Assembly (NCBI GenBank): GCA_024234855.1
Contig: JACKNN010000004.1
Location: 62,001 to 126,000, forward strand
Origin: Pseudomonadales bacterium
GTDB taxonomy: Bacteria > Pseudomonadota > Gammaproteobacteria > Pseudomonadales > Halieaceae
DNA length: 64,000 nt
Direction of reading: 5' to 3'
The notes beneath the pieces were generated by a model. That model was not told the DNA's origin and made no database searches. It was given only the letters and a program-made list of their open reading frames with translations. Both the position numbers and the translations under genes were made by a program. This document shows positions 34,473-43,059 of this stretch, piece by piece. The number at the start of each line of letters is the position of its first letter. Position 1 is the stretch's first letter.

Positions 34473-34823
34473 CTAGAAATTCAGTCCAGTTTCACGAGCC
34501 GCATCCGCCAGAGCCTTGACACGCCCGTGGTACTTGTAGCCCCCGCGATCAAATGCGACCGCTTCGATTCCCGCCGCCTTTGCCCGCTCGGCAACCAACT
34601 TGCCGACGGCTGCGGCCGCCTCGATGTTGCCGGTCTTGCCGCCGCGCAGTTCGCTGTCCAGTGTGGACGCACTGGCGAGGACCTTGTCACCGGCAGGGGC
34701 GATAATCTGCGCGTAGATGTGGCGGGGCGTGCGATGGACGCTAAGGCGATTGACGCCGAGGTCACGCATACGGGCACGCGCGCGACGTGCGCGACGCAAC
34801 CTTGATTCATTCTTGACACTCAT
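34473..34823 (-). CDS. rplR: 50S ribosomal protein L18
   Basis: The 116-residue 5S-rRNA-binding protein has RLRRARRARARMRDLG, LSVHRTPRHIYAQII and the C-terminal FDRGGYKYHGRVKALADAAREAG-like motif. It is ten bases after rplF in the spc operon. Confidence 0.98.
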   Translation of the reverse strand: MSVKNESRLRRARRARARMRDLGVNRLSVHRTPRHIYAQIIAPAGDKVLASASTLDSELRGGKTGNIEAAAAVGKLVAERAKAAGIEAVAFDRGGYKYHGRVKALADAARETGLNF

Positions 34824-34833
34824 CTCAGATTAC

Positions 34834-35361
34834 CTACTTTTTCTTGGCTTCTTTGCGACGAACAACCTCGTCAGCGTAGCGAATTCCCTTACCCTTGTAC
34901 GGCTCAGGCGGACGGAAACTGCGGATCTCCGCTGCCACCTGGCCCACTGCCTGCTTGTCGATGCCACTTACCACCAACTCCGTCGGGGTAGGGGTCTCGA
35001 CTGACACACCCTTCGGCAACTTGTAGTCGACCGGATGCGAAAGGCCCAATGTCAGGTTGACGCTGCCGCCATCGGCCTTGGCACGATAGCCAACGCCGTT
35101 GAGCAGCAATTTCTTCTGCCAACCTTCGCTGACGCCCTTGACCATATTGTTGACCAGCGCGCGCGTGGTCCCGGCTATAGCTTTGAAACCATCGCCGTCA
35201 TAGCCAATAGTCAGAACGTTGTCATCCTGGCTAACACGCACGCCCGCACCGAGGGACAACTGCAGCGTACCTTTTCCGCCCTTGACGGTAAGGTCATTGC
35301 CCTCGAGCTTGACCTCCACACCGCGCGGCAGTTCTACCGGATTATTTGCGACTCTAGACAT
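34834..35361 (-). CDS. rplF: 50S ribosomal protein L6
   Basis: The 175-residue protein consists of two similar alpha/beta domains; the C-terminal one has RSFRPPEPYKGKGIRYADE, which binds 23S rRNA near the sarcin-ricin loop. It lies 29 bases after rpsH. Confidence 0.98.
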   Translation of the reverse strand: MSRVANNPVELPRGVEVKLEGNDLTVKGGKGTLQLSLGAGVRVSQDDNVLTIGYDGDGFKAIAGTTRALVNNMVKGVSEGWQKKLLLNGVGYRAKADGGSVNLTLGLSHPVDYKLPKGVSVETPTPTELVVSGIDKQAVGQVAAEIRSFRPPEPYKGKGIRYADEVVRRKEAKKK

Positions 35362-35390
35362 TTCAAATGCTCTTTAAATCAAAAATACTT

Positions 35391-35786
35391 TTAGAATACG
35401 GTGCACAAAACTTCACCGCCGACTCCGGCAGCGCGCGCCGCGCGATCTGACATTACACCGATGGAGGTGGACACGATTGCAACCCCCAGTCCGGCCCGCA
35501 CCGACGGCAGCTCGCCCTTGGCGCGGTACTGCCGCAACCCGGGTCGGCTGACCCGATCGATCTCCGCGATAACCGGCTTGCCCTGGTAATACTTCAGCGC
35601 GATTGTCAGCCGGGGCTTGCCGCCTTCCGCAGAAACCGAGAAATCGCCAACATAACCCTCATCCTGAAGCACTTTTGCTACCGCCGCTTTCAGTTTGGAG
35701 CCCGGCATCTCGACACTTTTCTTGCCGGCCATCTGGGCGTTGCGTATACGGGTCAGCATATCTGACAGTGGATCTTGCATACTCAT
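35391..35786 (-). CDS. rpsH: 30S ribosomal protein S8
   Basis: The 131-residue primary 16S-binding protein has MQDPLSDMLTRIRNAQ and the C-terminal VSTSIGVMSDRAARAAGVGGEVLC-type signature. In E. coli S8 represses the spc operon by binding near the rplE start; whether the site exists here was not tested. Confidence 0.98.
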   Translation of the reverse strand: MSMQDPLSDMLTRIRNAQMAGKKSVEMPGSKLKAAVAKVLQDEGYVGDFSVSAEGGKPRLTIALKYYQGKPVIAEIDRVSRPGLRQYRAKGELPSVRAGLGVAIVSTSIGVMSDRAARAAGVGGEVLCTVF

Positions 35787-35819
35787 AATCGAATTCTCTT
35801 TAGTAAACCGACTGCTCTG

Positions 35820-36125
35820 TTACCAGCTGGCCTTAACCAGGCCGGGCACATCCCCGCGCATGGCGGCTTCGCGCAACTTGTTCCGTGACAGGCCGAACTT
35901 GCGATACACACCGTGCGGGCGACCGGTAATCTGGCAACGACGGCGCCCGCGGCTGGGACTGGCATCACGCGGCAATTTCTGCAGGGCGACCTGCGCGTCC
36001 CACTTCTCCTCGTCCGAGGCCTTGATGTCGCTAATAATCGCCTTCAGTGCGGCGCGCTTGGCCGCATACTTTGCCACCAGACGAGCGCGCTTCTTCTCGC
36101 GCATTACCATAGATGTTTTAGCCAT
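35820..36125 (-). CDS. rpsN: 30S ribosomal protein S14
   Basis: The 101-residue long, zinc-free form of S14 (no CxxC motifs) ends with QITGRPHGVYRKFGLSRNKLRE. Only this copy is in the window; a zinc-independent S14 beside a zinc-binding L36 is the usual gammaproteobacterial arrangement. Confidence 0.98.
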   Translation of the reverse strand: MAKTSMVMREKKRARLVAKYAAKRAALKAIISDIKASDEEKWDAQVALQKLPRDASPSRGRRRCQITGRPHGVYRKFGLSRNKLREAAMRGDVPGLVKASW

Positions 36126-36138
36126 TTATCAAAGCCTC

Positions 36139-36678
36139 TTAAGCTTTCAGGGGGAAGTTGAAAGCGCGCAGCAGGGCGCGACCTTCGTCATCCGTACGGG
36201 CGGTGGTGGTGATGGTGATATCCATACCACGCAACGCATCCACCTGGTCGTAATTGATTTCGGGGAAAATGATCTGCTCGGTTACGCCCATGGCAAAATT
36301 GCCGCGACCGTCGAAGGACTTCGGGTTAATACCACGGAAATCCCGGATACGAGGAATAGCGATGCTGATGAGGCGATCGAGAAACTCGTACATGCGGTCG
36401 GAGCGCAGGGTGACCTTGCAACCAATCGGCCAGCCATCACGCACCTTGAAACCTGCGATGGACTTGCGCGCCTTGGTCACAACCACCTTCTGGCCGGAAA
36501 TCTTTTCCATTTCAGCGACGGCGTTTTCAAGAACCTTCTTGTCGCCCAGCGCTTCACCCACACCCATATTAAGGGTGATCTTGGTAATGCGCGGCACTTC
36601 CATCACGTTCGCCAGACCCAACTCTTCTTTGAGACGGGGAGCAATTTCGCTCTTGTATTTGTCTTTCAACCTTGCCAT
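36139..36678 (-). CDS. rplE: 50S ribosomal protein L5
   Basis: The 179-residue 5S-rRNA-binding protein has EVPRITKITLNMGVGEA, GQKVVVTKARKSIAGFK and the C-terminal IIFPEINYDQVDALRGMDIT. It forms the inter-subunit bridge B1b with S13. It is 34 bases after rplX. Confidence 0.98.
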   Translation of the reverse strand: MARLKDKYKSEIAPRLKEELGLANVMEVPRITKITLNMGVGEALGDKKVLENAVAEMEKISGQKVVVTKARKSIAGFKVRDGWPIGCKVTLRSDRMYEFLDRLISIAIPRIRDFRGINPKSFDGRGNFAMGVTEQIIFPEINYDQVDALRGMDITITTTARTDDEGRALLRAFNFPLKA

Positions 36679-36712
36679 GTCTATTTCCTACTAACCCGGT
36701 CAGCCAACAGGC

Positions 36713-37027
36713 TTAAGAGTCAATTGCCTCGCCACTGGATTTGAAGACGCGGTGCTTGTTGTCTCCTTCCACCTTAAAACCCACACGATCAGCCTTGCTG
36801 GTCTTGGGGTTGAAAATCCCCACGTTGGAAACCTGTATCGGCGCTTCCTTCTCAACAATACCGCCCGCAACACCGGCCTGGGGGTTGGGCTTCGTGTGTT
36901 TCTTTACCATATTGATACCGCTAACAATCAGCTTATTGTTATCCAGTACCTTGCGGACCTTGCCGCGCTTACCCTTGTCCTTACCGGCCAGGATAACCAC
37001 CTCGTCATCACGCTTGATCTTTAACAT
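36713..37027 (-). CDS. rplX: 50S ribosomal protein L24
   Basis: The 104-residue assembly-initiator protein has the KOW motif (DDEVVILAGKDKGKRGKV) and VKKHTKPNPQ..GGIVEKEAPI. It lies 26 bases after rplN. Confidence 0.98.
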   Translation of the reverse strand: MLKIKRDDEVVILAGKDKGKRGKVRKVLDNNKLIVSGINMVKKHTKPNPQAGVAGGIVEKEAPIQVSNVGIFNPKTSKADRVGFKVEGDNKHRVFKSSGEAIDS

Positions 37028-37053
37028 GTCCTATCCTCTCCCTGCTGGCCGGC

Positions 37054-37422
37054 CTAGATAACTTCCGGGGCCAGAGAAATAATCTTCATAAACTTCTCGC
37101 CGCGCAGTTCCCGCGTTACCGGTCCAAATATCCGGGTTCCGATCGGGGCCTGCTGGGCATTGAGCAGTACCGCAGCGTTGTCATCAAACTTGATCAGTGA
37201 ACCGTCGGGACGACGAACACCTTTCCGGGTGCGAACAACGACCGCTGTCATAACCTGGCCTTTCTTGACCTTGCCGCGAGGAATTGCTTCCTTGACGGAC
37301 ACCTTGATCAGGTCGCCGACGCGCGCATAACGACGCTTGGATCCGCCCAGCACCTTGATGCACATCACACGACGGGCACCGCTGTTATCGGCGACTTCCA
37401 AATACGACTGTGTCTGAATCAT
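37054..37422 (-). CDS. rplN: 50S ribosomal protein L14
   Basis: The 122-residue protein begins MIQTQSYLEVADNSGARRV and has KGQVMTAVVVRTRKG; it contacts 16S rRNA helix 14 in bridge B8. In E. coli this is the first gene of the spc operon. Here only 40 bases separate it from rpsQ and I see no clear separate promoter. Confidence 0.98.
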   Translation of the reverse strand: MIQTQSYLEVADNSGARRVMCIKVLGGSKRRYARVGDLIKVSVKEAIPRGKVKKGQVMTAVVVRTRKGVRRPDGSLIKFDDNAAVLLNAQQAPIGTRIFGPVTRELRGEKFMKIISLAPEVI

Positions 37423-37462
37423 CTTCTACTCCAAACTGCGATAAATACAGCTATGCCTGCGT

Positions 37463-37729
37463 TTAAACCTGGGCGGCGCTTTCTACTACTTCCAGCAACT
37501 TCCAGGTCTTGCTCCTGGAAATCGGCCGGGTTTCCGCAACAGTTACAGTATCGCCAATGCTGCACTGGTTGTTCTCGTCATGCGCGTGAATCTTGGATGA
37601 ACGAGTGATGTACTTGCCGTAAACCGGGTGTTTCACCCGGCGCTCCAGCAACACAGTGATCGTCTTGTCCATTTTGTTGCTGACTACCTTGCCAGTAACA
37701 ACCCGTGTACGCTTCTCTGCACCTGACAT
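37463..37729 (-). CDS. rpsQ: 30S ribosomal protein S17
   Basis: The 88-residue OB-fold protein reads MSGAEKRTRVVTGKVVSNKMDKTI, with ERRVKHPVYGKYI and TVAETRPISRSKTW. The ATG at 37729 is two bases after the rpmC stop and has an AGG-type site in rpmC's last codons; a TTG two codons earlier is unlikely. Confidence 0.97.
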   Translation of the reverse strand: MSGAEKRTRVVTGKVVSNKMDKTITVLLERRVKHPVYGKYITRSSKIHAHDENNQCSIGDTVTVAETRPISRSKTWKLLEVVESAAQV

Positions 37730-37731
37730 GC

Positions 37732-37923
37732 TCAATTACCTGCCTTTTCGTTGAGTACAGTCTTCACGCGAGCGATTTCGCGCTGGTTCTGTTTCAGCAA
37801 ATGTGTCTGCCCCAACTGACCAGTTGATTTCTGCATGCGCAACTTGAACTGATCTTCACGCAGACTCAGCAGCTGTTTGTTCAGGTCCTCCGGGGACTTT
37901 TCACGCAGTTCACTCGCTTTCAT
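37732..37923 (-). CDS. rpmC: 50S ribosomal protein L29
   Basis: The 63-residue two-helix protein MKASELREKSPEDLNKQLL lies at the tunnel exit. Its ATG at 37923 shares a base with the rplP stop (TGATG), so translation is probably coupled; a GTG one codon earlier is also open. Confidence 0.97.
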   Translation of the reverse strand: MKASELREKSPEDLNKQLLSLREDQFKLRMQKSTGQLGQTHLLKQNQREIARVKTVLNEKAGN

Positions 37924-38336
37924 CACATCACCGACCGTTTAACAAATGTTGTGGCAAGAGGAATCTTGGCTGCAGCCAGCGCGAAAGCTTCCCGCGCCAT
38001 CTCCTCGGAAACACCCTGCACTTCATAAAGCACTTTGCCGGGCTGAACCTGGGCTACCCAGTATTCCACGTTACCCTTACCTTTACCCTGACGTACTTCC
38101 AGCGGCTTGCCGGTAATCGGCTTGTCAGGAAATACCCGAATCCAGATTTTCCCGCCACGCTTGATGTGACGGGTCATGGCCCGGCGAGCGGCTTCGATCT
38201 GGCGCGCGGTGAGGCGTCCGCGCCCCACAGCCTTCAGGCCGAAATCACCGAAACTCACCTTGCTGCCGCGGTGCGCCAGGCCGCGATTGCGGCCCTTCAT
38301 CGCCTTGCGGAATTTTGTACGCTTTGGTTGAAGCAT
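37923..38336 (-). CDS. rplP: 50S ribosomal protein L16
   Basis: The 137-residue protein has MLQPKRTKFRKAMKGRNRG, the loop near the peptidyl transferase centre, and RQIEAARRAMTRHIKRGGKIWIR. Gap to rpsC is 11 bases. Confidence 0.98.
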   Translation of the reverse strand: MLQPKRTKFRKAMKGRNRGLAHRGSKVSFGDFGLKAVGRGRLTARQIEAARRAMTRHIKRGGKIWIRVFPDKPITGKPLEVRQGKGKGNVEYWVAQVQPGKVLYEVQGVSEEMAREAFALAAAKIPLATTFVKRSVM

Positions 38337-38347
38337 CTGCGTAACCC

Positions 38348-39019
38348 TTAATTAGTTGCTGTCTTCTTGGCGCCATCGGTGGAGTTCTCACTGCCGATAA
38401 CCTCGCCTTTGAAAATCCAGACCTTCACACCCAGGATACCGTAGGTGGTGGCCGCCTCGTACGTCGCGTAATCGATGTCCGCGCGCAACGTGTGCAGCGG
38501 AACCCGACCCTCGCGATACCATTCGGTACGGGCAATTTCTGCACCGCCCAGCCGGCCGCCGATCTGGACCTTGACGCCTTCCGCGCCCTGGCGCATGGCG
38601 TTCTGCACCACCCGCTTCATGGCGCGGCGGAACATCACGCGGCGCTCCAGCTGCTGCGCGACGTTTTGCGCTACCAGCTTGGCGTCGAGATCCGGCTTGC
38701 GAATCTCCTCGATGTTGATATGCACCGGGACACCCATTTTCTCGGCCAGTGTCTTGCGCAGGCCATCAACATCCTCACCCTTCTTGCCGATAACAATACC
38801 GGGCCTGGCGGTGTGGATTGTGATACGAGCCGTTTGCGCGGGACGTTCAATCACCACCCGGCTTACCGAGGCATTTTCAAGAGTCTTCTCGATGAATGCG
38901 CGAACCTCCAGGTCCTTGATCAACTGCTTGGGGTAATTCTTGCTATCCGCATACCAGATCGAGGTGTGATCCTTGACGATACCCAGCCGAATGCCGACTG
39001 GATTTACTTTCTGACCCAT
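38348..39019 (-). CDS. rpsC: 30S ribosomal protein S3
   Basis: The 223-residue protein has an N-terminal KH domain (IHTARPGIVIGKKGEDVDGLR, the GxxG loop) and the C-terminal domain at the mRNA entry channel (GRLGGAEIARTEWYREGRVPLHTLRADIDYA, split here by description). Gap to rplV is 18 bases. Confidence 0.98.
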   Translation of the reverse strand: MGQKVNPVGIRLGIVKDHTSIWYADSKNYPKQLIKDLEVRAFIEKTLENASVSRVVIERPAQTARITIHTARPGIVIGKKGEDVDGLRKTLAEKMGVPVHINIEEIRKPDLDAKLVAQNVAQQLERRVMFRRAMKRVVQNAMRQGAEGVKVQIGGRLGGAEIARTEWYREGRVPLHTLRADIDYATYEAATTYGILGVKVWIFKGEVIGSENSTDGAKKTATN

Positions 39020-39037
39020 ATGGTCTTCTCCTAAAAC

Positions 39038-39376
39038 TTAGCCTTCGCCGTCTGCAACTTTCACGGTGATATGACAGCTGCGCTTGAAAATGCGATCCGC
39101 ACGACCCTTGGCTCTGGGGCGCAGGCGCTTCATTGTCATACCTTCATCTACGAAGATGCTGGATATTTTCAACTCATCCACATCCGCACCTTCATTGTTC
39201 TCAGCATTGGCTATAGCAGAGTCAAGGATCTTCTTGACGATATGCGCCGCCTTCTTGGGGCTGAATTCCAGCAGGCTCAAGGCCTCCTCTACGGGTTTGC
39301 CACGCACCTGATCAGCTACCAGGCGAGCCTTCTGCGCCGAAATCCGCGCACCCTTTAATCTTGCTGCAACTTCCAT
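39038..39376 (-). CDS. rplV: 50S ribosomal protein L22
   Basis: The 112-residue protein has ARISAQKARLVADQVRGK and the extended beta-hairpin (FVDEGMTMKRLRPRAKGRAD) that lines the exit tunnel; the hairpin tip is of macrolide-sensitive type. Gap to rpsS is 27 bases. Confidence 0.98.
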   Translation of the reverse strand: MEVAARLKGARISAQKARLVADQVRGKPVEEALSLLEFSPKKAAHIVKKILDSAIANAENNEGADVDELKISSIFVDEGMTMKRLRPRAKGRADRIFKRSCHITVKVADGEG

Positions 39377-39403
39377 CTCTTCAACCTCGCTACAGACGAG
39401 CGC

Positions 39404-39679
39404 TTAGCGCTTCGCCTTCTTATCCACGATATGGCCCTTGAAAGTGCGAGTCGCCGCAAATTCACCCAGCTTGTGGCCAACCATGTCCTCATTGACCAGA
39501 ACAGGGACGTGCTGACGGCCGTTGTGGACTGCGATTGTCAGGCCAACCATATCCGGTGAAATCATCGAACGACGCGACCAGGTCTTGATCGGGCGGCGAT
39601 CATTGCTTTCAATCGCTGTTTCAACTTTCTTCATCAGGTGAAGGTCTATGAAGGGACCTTTCTTCAGTGAACGCGGCAC
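39404..39679 (-). CDS. rpsS: 30S ribosomal protein S19
   Basis: The 91-residue head protein reads MPRSLKKGPFIDLHLMKKVE, followed by TWSRRSMISPDMVGLTIAVHNGRQHVPV. It forms a complex with S13. Gap to rplB is 38 bases. Confidence 0.98.
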   Translation of the reverse strand: MPRSLKKGPFIDLHLMKKVETAIESNDRRPIKTWSRRSMISPDMVGLTIAVHNGRQHVPVLVNEDMVGHKLGEFAATRTFKGHIVDKKAKR

Positions 39680-39717
39680 AATCTATTCCTCTAATATCTG
39701 GGGTCTATTGACCGAAT

Positions 39718-40545
39718 TTACTTCTTGCCACGACGGCGTACGATCAGGTTGTTGGTACGCTTGTTCTTGCGGGTCTTGTAGCCCTTGGTGGGTGTACCCC
39801 AGGGGCTGACCGGGTGACGACCACCCGAAGTACGTCCCTCACCACCGCCATGGGGGTGATCGACCGGGTTCATGGCCACACCGCGAACCGTGGGGCGAAC
39901 ACCGCGCCAGCGAGACGCACCGGCCTTGCCGAGTTTTTTCAGGCTGTGCTCTGAATTGGATACCTCGCCCAGCGTGGCACGGCAGTCTGACAACACTTTG
40001 CGCATCTCACCAGAGCGCAGGCGCAGGGTTGCATATTGACCCTCGCGAGCGACAACCTGGACGGCGGCGCCAGCGGAACGCGCCAGCTGAGCGCCTTTGC
40101 CGGGCTTGAGCTCAATCGCGTGCACCGTGGAGCCTACCGGGATATTGCGCAGCGGCAGGCAATTGCCGGCCTTGATCGGCGCCGCGGAACCGGATTGCAG
40201 CACGTCGCCAGCCTGTACACCCTTGGGCGCGATGATGTAGCGGCGCTCACCGTCTGCAAACAACAGCAGGGCAATATGCGCGGTCCGGTTGGGGTCGTAT
40301 TCGACGCGCTCAACCGTGGCTGCAATACCGTCCTTGTTACGCTTGAAGTCGATAACCCGGTAGTGCTGCTTGTGACCACCACCAATGTGCCGGGTGGTGA
40401 TACGGCCATTGTTGTTCCGGCCACCGTTCCTGGACTGCGCTTCCAGCAGGGGCTTATAGGGAGCCCCCTTGTGCAGGCCCTCGGTGGATACCCGAACAAC
40501 GTGGCGACGGCCGGCTGAAGTGGGTTTGCTAGTTAAAACTGCCAT
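39718..40545 (-). CDS. rplB: 50S ribosomal protein L2
   Basis: The 275-residue protein has GRNNNGRITTRHIGGGHKQ and the conserved C-terminal loop MNPVDHPHGGGEGR, whose His residues lie near the peptidyl transferase centre. It is essential for subunit joining. Gap to rplW is 14 bases. Confidence 0.98.
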   Translation of the reverse strand: MAVLTSKPTSAGRRHVVRVSTEGLHKGAPYKPLLEAQSRNGGRNNNGRITTRHIGGGHKQHYRVIDFKRNKDGIAATVERVEYDPNRTAHIALLLFADGERRYIIAPKGVQAGDVLQSGSAAPIKAGNCLPLRNIPVGSTVHAIELKPGKGAQLARSAGAAVQVVAREGQYATLRLRSGEMRKVLSDCRATLGEVSNSEHSLKKLGKAGASRWRGVRPTVRGVAMNPVDHPHGGGEGRTSGGRHPVSPWGTPTKGYKTRKNKRTNNLIVRRRGKK

Positions 40546-40559
40546 TTCGAACCTACTCC

Positions 40560-40856
40560 TTAATCAATCGACGCAAAGTCGATGTCCTGACCCTGCTGCA
40601 GCCGAACATATGCCTTTTTCCAGGTCGTCTTGGCACTCAGGCCATGCTTGTTACGCTTGACCTTGCCCTTGACCCGCAAGGTGCGAACATTGTCCACCTT
40701 GACCTTAAACAGCTGCTCGACCGACTTTTTAATCTCAGCCTTGGTGGCATTGAGGGCGACCTTGAACACGTACTGGTTGTTCAGGTCGGCCATCACGGCC
40801 GCTTTCTCGGAAACGTGCGGACTTTCCAGTACCTGAAATATGCGCTCCTGGTTCAT
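40560..40856 (-). CDS. rplW: 50S ribosomal protein L23
   Basis: The 98-residue tunnel-exit protein, docking site for trigger factor and SRP, has PHVSEKAAVMADLNNQYVFKV and KGKVKRNKHGLSAKTTWKKAYV. Its start overlaps the rplD stop by four bases, indicating translational coupling. Confidence 0.98.
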   Translation of the reverse strand: MNQERIFQVLESPHVSEKAAVMADLNNQYVFKVALNATKAEIKKSVEQLFKVKVDNVRTLRVKGKVKRNKHGLSAKTTWKKAYVRLQQGQDIDFASID

Positions 40857-41470
40857 CCCAGCATCTCCTCAAACTTCTTCACCGCATCAACGGTGATCAT
40901 CACTTTCTCGTGCCCGATCAGGCTCACCGGATCGATACCATCGACATCGCGGACATCAACCTTATGCAGGTTGCGAGCCGCCAGGTACAGGTTTTCCCCG
41001 ACCTCGGTGGAAACGATCAGCACACTGTCCAGGCCGTATTCGCCCAGCTGCTGAACCAGCAACTTGGTCTTGGGCGCGGCAAGGTCCATGCTCTCGACGA
41101 CCACCAGGCGATCCTGGCGAGCCAGTTCTGACATAATGGAGCGCAGGGCCGCACGGTACATCTTGCGATTGACCTTCTGGCTGTGATCCTGCGGGCGGGC
41201 CGCAAAAGCCACACCGCCGCTGCGCCATATCGGTGAACGGATAGTCCCCGCACGGGCGCGACCAGAACCCTTCTGGCGCCAGGGCTTCTTGCCACCGCCG
41301 GCCACCTCGGAACGGGTCTTCTGGGCCCGGGTACCCTGGCGGGCACCTGCCATGTAGGCTGTAACTACCTGGTGAACCAGGTCTTCGTTGTATTCGCGCG
41401 CAAAGGCTACATCAGAAACAGATACTGTGCCCGCCGCGGCGTTACCCGGCTTTAATACACTCAATTCCAC
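40853..41470 (-). CDS. rplD: 50S ribosomal protein L4
   Basis: The 205-residue protein has the long tunnel-lining loop (RQGTRAQKTRSEVAGGGKKP, WRQKGSGRARAGTIRSP). In E. coli L4 also attenuates the S10 operon through a ~170-nt leader; the leader here is much shorter (see 42579-42609). Confidence 0.98.
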   Translation of the reverse strand: MELSVLKPGNAAAGTVSVSDVAFAREYNEDLVHQVVTAYMAGARQGTRAQKTRSEVAGGGKKPWRQKGSGRARAGTIRSPIWRSGGVAFAARPQDHSQKVNRKMYRAALRSIMSELARQDRLVVVESMDLAAPKTKLLVQQLGEYGLDSVLIVSTEVGENLYLAARNLHKVDVRDVDGIDPVSLIGHEKVMITVDAVKKFEEMLG

Positions 41471-41488
41471 GTTAGAGACCCCCTAACC

Positions 41489-42124
41489 TTATGCCTTGAC
41501 CGTGGGGCGTACGATTACGTCCCCGCCGGGTGCGCCTGGTACTGCGCCCTTGATGAGCAGCAGATTGCGCTCAGCATCAACACGGACAATCTCAAGTCCC
41601 TGGGTGGTGACATTTCTCGCACCCATGTGGCCCGCCATCTTCTTGCCCTTGAATACCCGGCCGGGAGACTGGTTCTGGCCGATTGAACCCGGGGCCCTGT
41701 GTGACAGCGAGTTACCGTGGGTAGCATCCTGCATCTTGAAGTTCCAGCGCTTGACACCGCCCTGGAATCCCTTGCCCTTGGACTGCCCCGCCACATCGAC
41801 GATCTGGCCGGCCTGGAACCGCTCTACGGTCAGCTCGGATCCGACCGCGGGCGCCTCATCGGTTGCCTCCAGGCGAAATTCCCACAAACCTGAACCCGCC
41901 TGCACACTCGCTTTGGCGAAATGCCCGGCTTCGGGCTTGCTTACTCGTGAGGCCTTGCGGTTGCCCGCCGTGACCTGGATAGCGCGATAACCGTCGCTAT
42001 CGAGCTCTTTGATCTGAGTGACGCGGTTTGGAGATACCTCCACTACGGTCACTGGAATGGATACGCCGTCTTCGGTAAAAACACGAGTCATACCGGACTT
42101 ACGGCCGACTAAGCCAATAGCCAT
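41489..42124 (-). CDS. rplC: 50S ribosomal protein L3
   Basis: The 211-residue assembly-initiator protein begins MAIGLVGRKSGMTRVFTEDG and has the QNQSPGRVFKGKKMAGHMG segment, with the Gln that is methylated in E. coli, near the peptidyl transferase centre. A 122-base gap separates it from rpsJ, longer than elsewhere in the operon. Confidence 0.98.
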   Translation of the reverse strand: MAIGLVGRKSGMTRVFTEDGVSIPVTVVEVSPNRVTQIKELDSDGYRAIQVTAGNRKASRVSKPEAGHFAKASVQAGSGLWEFRLEATDEAPAVGSELTVERFQAGQIVDVAGQSKGKGFQGGVKRWNFKMQDATHGNSLSHRAPGSIGQNQSPGRVFKGKKMAGHMGARNVTTQGLEIVRVDAERNLLLIKGAVPGAPGGDVIVRPTVKA

Positions 42125-42246
42125 TTTGCTAACCTCTCAGTGTACGGGGCTATACCCTCTATGGCCGCCCCCCAGGACTAAACTCGGCGGGGCGTTACAC
42201 ACCCACGGCACCCGCCGCGGGCAGGTCTTGCTACGATTTTCTGTAG

Positions 42247-42558
42247 TTAACCAAGACTGATCTGTACTTCTACGCCTGCTGCCAGGTCTAACTTCATCAG
42301 GGCGTCCACGGTTTTCTCTGTGGGCTCCACGATGTCCAACAAACGCTTGTGGGTACGAATTTCGTACTGGTCACGAGCGTCCTTGTTCACGTGCGGGGAA
42401 ATCAGCACGGTAAATCGCTCCTTCCGGGTAGGGAGGGGGATCGGGCCTTTGACCTGGGCGCCGGTACGACGCGCAGTTTCCACAATCTCCTGGGTAGACG
42501 TATCTATCAGGCGGTGATCAAAAGCCTTGAGGCGAATTCGAATGCGTTGACCCTGCAT
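42247..42558 (-). CDS. rpsJ: 30S ribosomal protein S10 / NusE
   Basis: The 103-residue protein MQGQRIRIRLKAFDHRLID, with HVNKDARDQYEIRTHKRLLDI, acts both in the 30S head and as NusE in antitermination with NusB and NusG. It is first in the S10 operon, behind a near-consensus promoter. Confidence 0.98.
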   Translation of the reverse strand: MQGQRIRIRLKAFDHRLIDTSTQEIVETARRTGAQVKGPIPLPTRKERFTVLISPHVNKDARDQYEIRTHKRLLDIVEPTEKTVDALMKLDLAAGVEVQISLG

Positions 42559-42578
42559 CAGACCTAACTCCAGTCAAT

Positions 42579-42609
42579 AAAAAACCAGGGACCCGCCATG
42601 GAGTCCCCC
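42579..42609 (-). terminator. Terminator-like hairpin in the rpsJ leader
   Basis: On the minus strand GGGGAC and GTCCCT (one G-T pair) can form a 6-bp stem with a 10-nt loop, followed by GG and six T residues, between the S10 promoter and the rpsJ ATG. It is a plausible but modest attenuator. Confidence 0.35.
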
Positions 42610-42625
42610 GAAAAAAGGAACGCGA

Positions 42626-42654
42626 ATTCTAATGAGGCCCCATGCCACTGTCAA
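42626..42654 (-). promoter_or_regulatory. Promoter of the S10 operon
   Basis: TTGACA-N17-TAGAAT on the minus strand, about 60 bases before rpsJ. A full-consensus -35 and a 5/6 -10 make this one of the strongest promoters in the window. Confidence 0.85.
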
Positions 42655-42738
42655 GCGAGGCGTCCAATTTATTTTGAGGGAGCTAAAGGGGGAGAAAACC
42701 GCTGGATGGGAGGGCGCCGGGGAAGACCCCGGCCGGCC

Positions 42739-43053
42739 CTATTGTGCACAATTCACACACCGGGTCGCTTCGGGAACCACTTCCAGGCGTGCCGGGCCGA
42801 TATCCTGCCCGCACTTGTCACAGATGCCGTAGGTTCCGGCGGAGATTCGTTCCAGGGCGAGCTGGATACCGCGAATTGACTGGGCGGTTTCATTGCCGAT
42901 AGCGTCGACCACCTCGTCGTTTTCACGCTCCTGCGCCTGCTCGGCAGAATCACCCGAATGGCCCCTGGTCACGTCCCGCTTGATGCTGGCCAGGCGGGCC
43001 TGCAAACTCGCCAGGCGCTGCTCAAGCTCCTGTCTTAGCGCTTCGTCAGCCAT
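42739..43053 (-). CDS. DksA/TraR-family C4 zinc-finger protein
   Basis: The 104-residue protein (ATG at 43053) has an N-terminal coiled coil (about 1-60) and a zinc finger CDKC..CVNC at about 78-102. It is shorter than DksA (~150 residues) but longer than TraR. Family members insert the coiled coil into the RNA polymerase secondary channel and alter rRNA and ribosomal protein promoters. The acidic pair that DksA carries at the tip may be provided by the GHSGDSAEQ region; this is uncertain. It follows the YdcH-like gene by six bases and lies just upstream of the S10 promoter. Confidence 0.85.
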   Translation of the reverse strand: MADEALRQELEQRLASLQARLASIKRDVTRGHSGDSAEQAQERENDEVVDAIGNETAQSIRGIQLALERISAGTYGICDKCGQDIGPARLEVVPEATRCVNCAQ

Positions 43054-43059
43054 CGGCAA

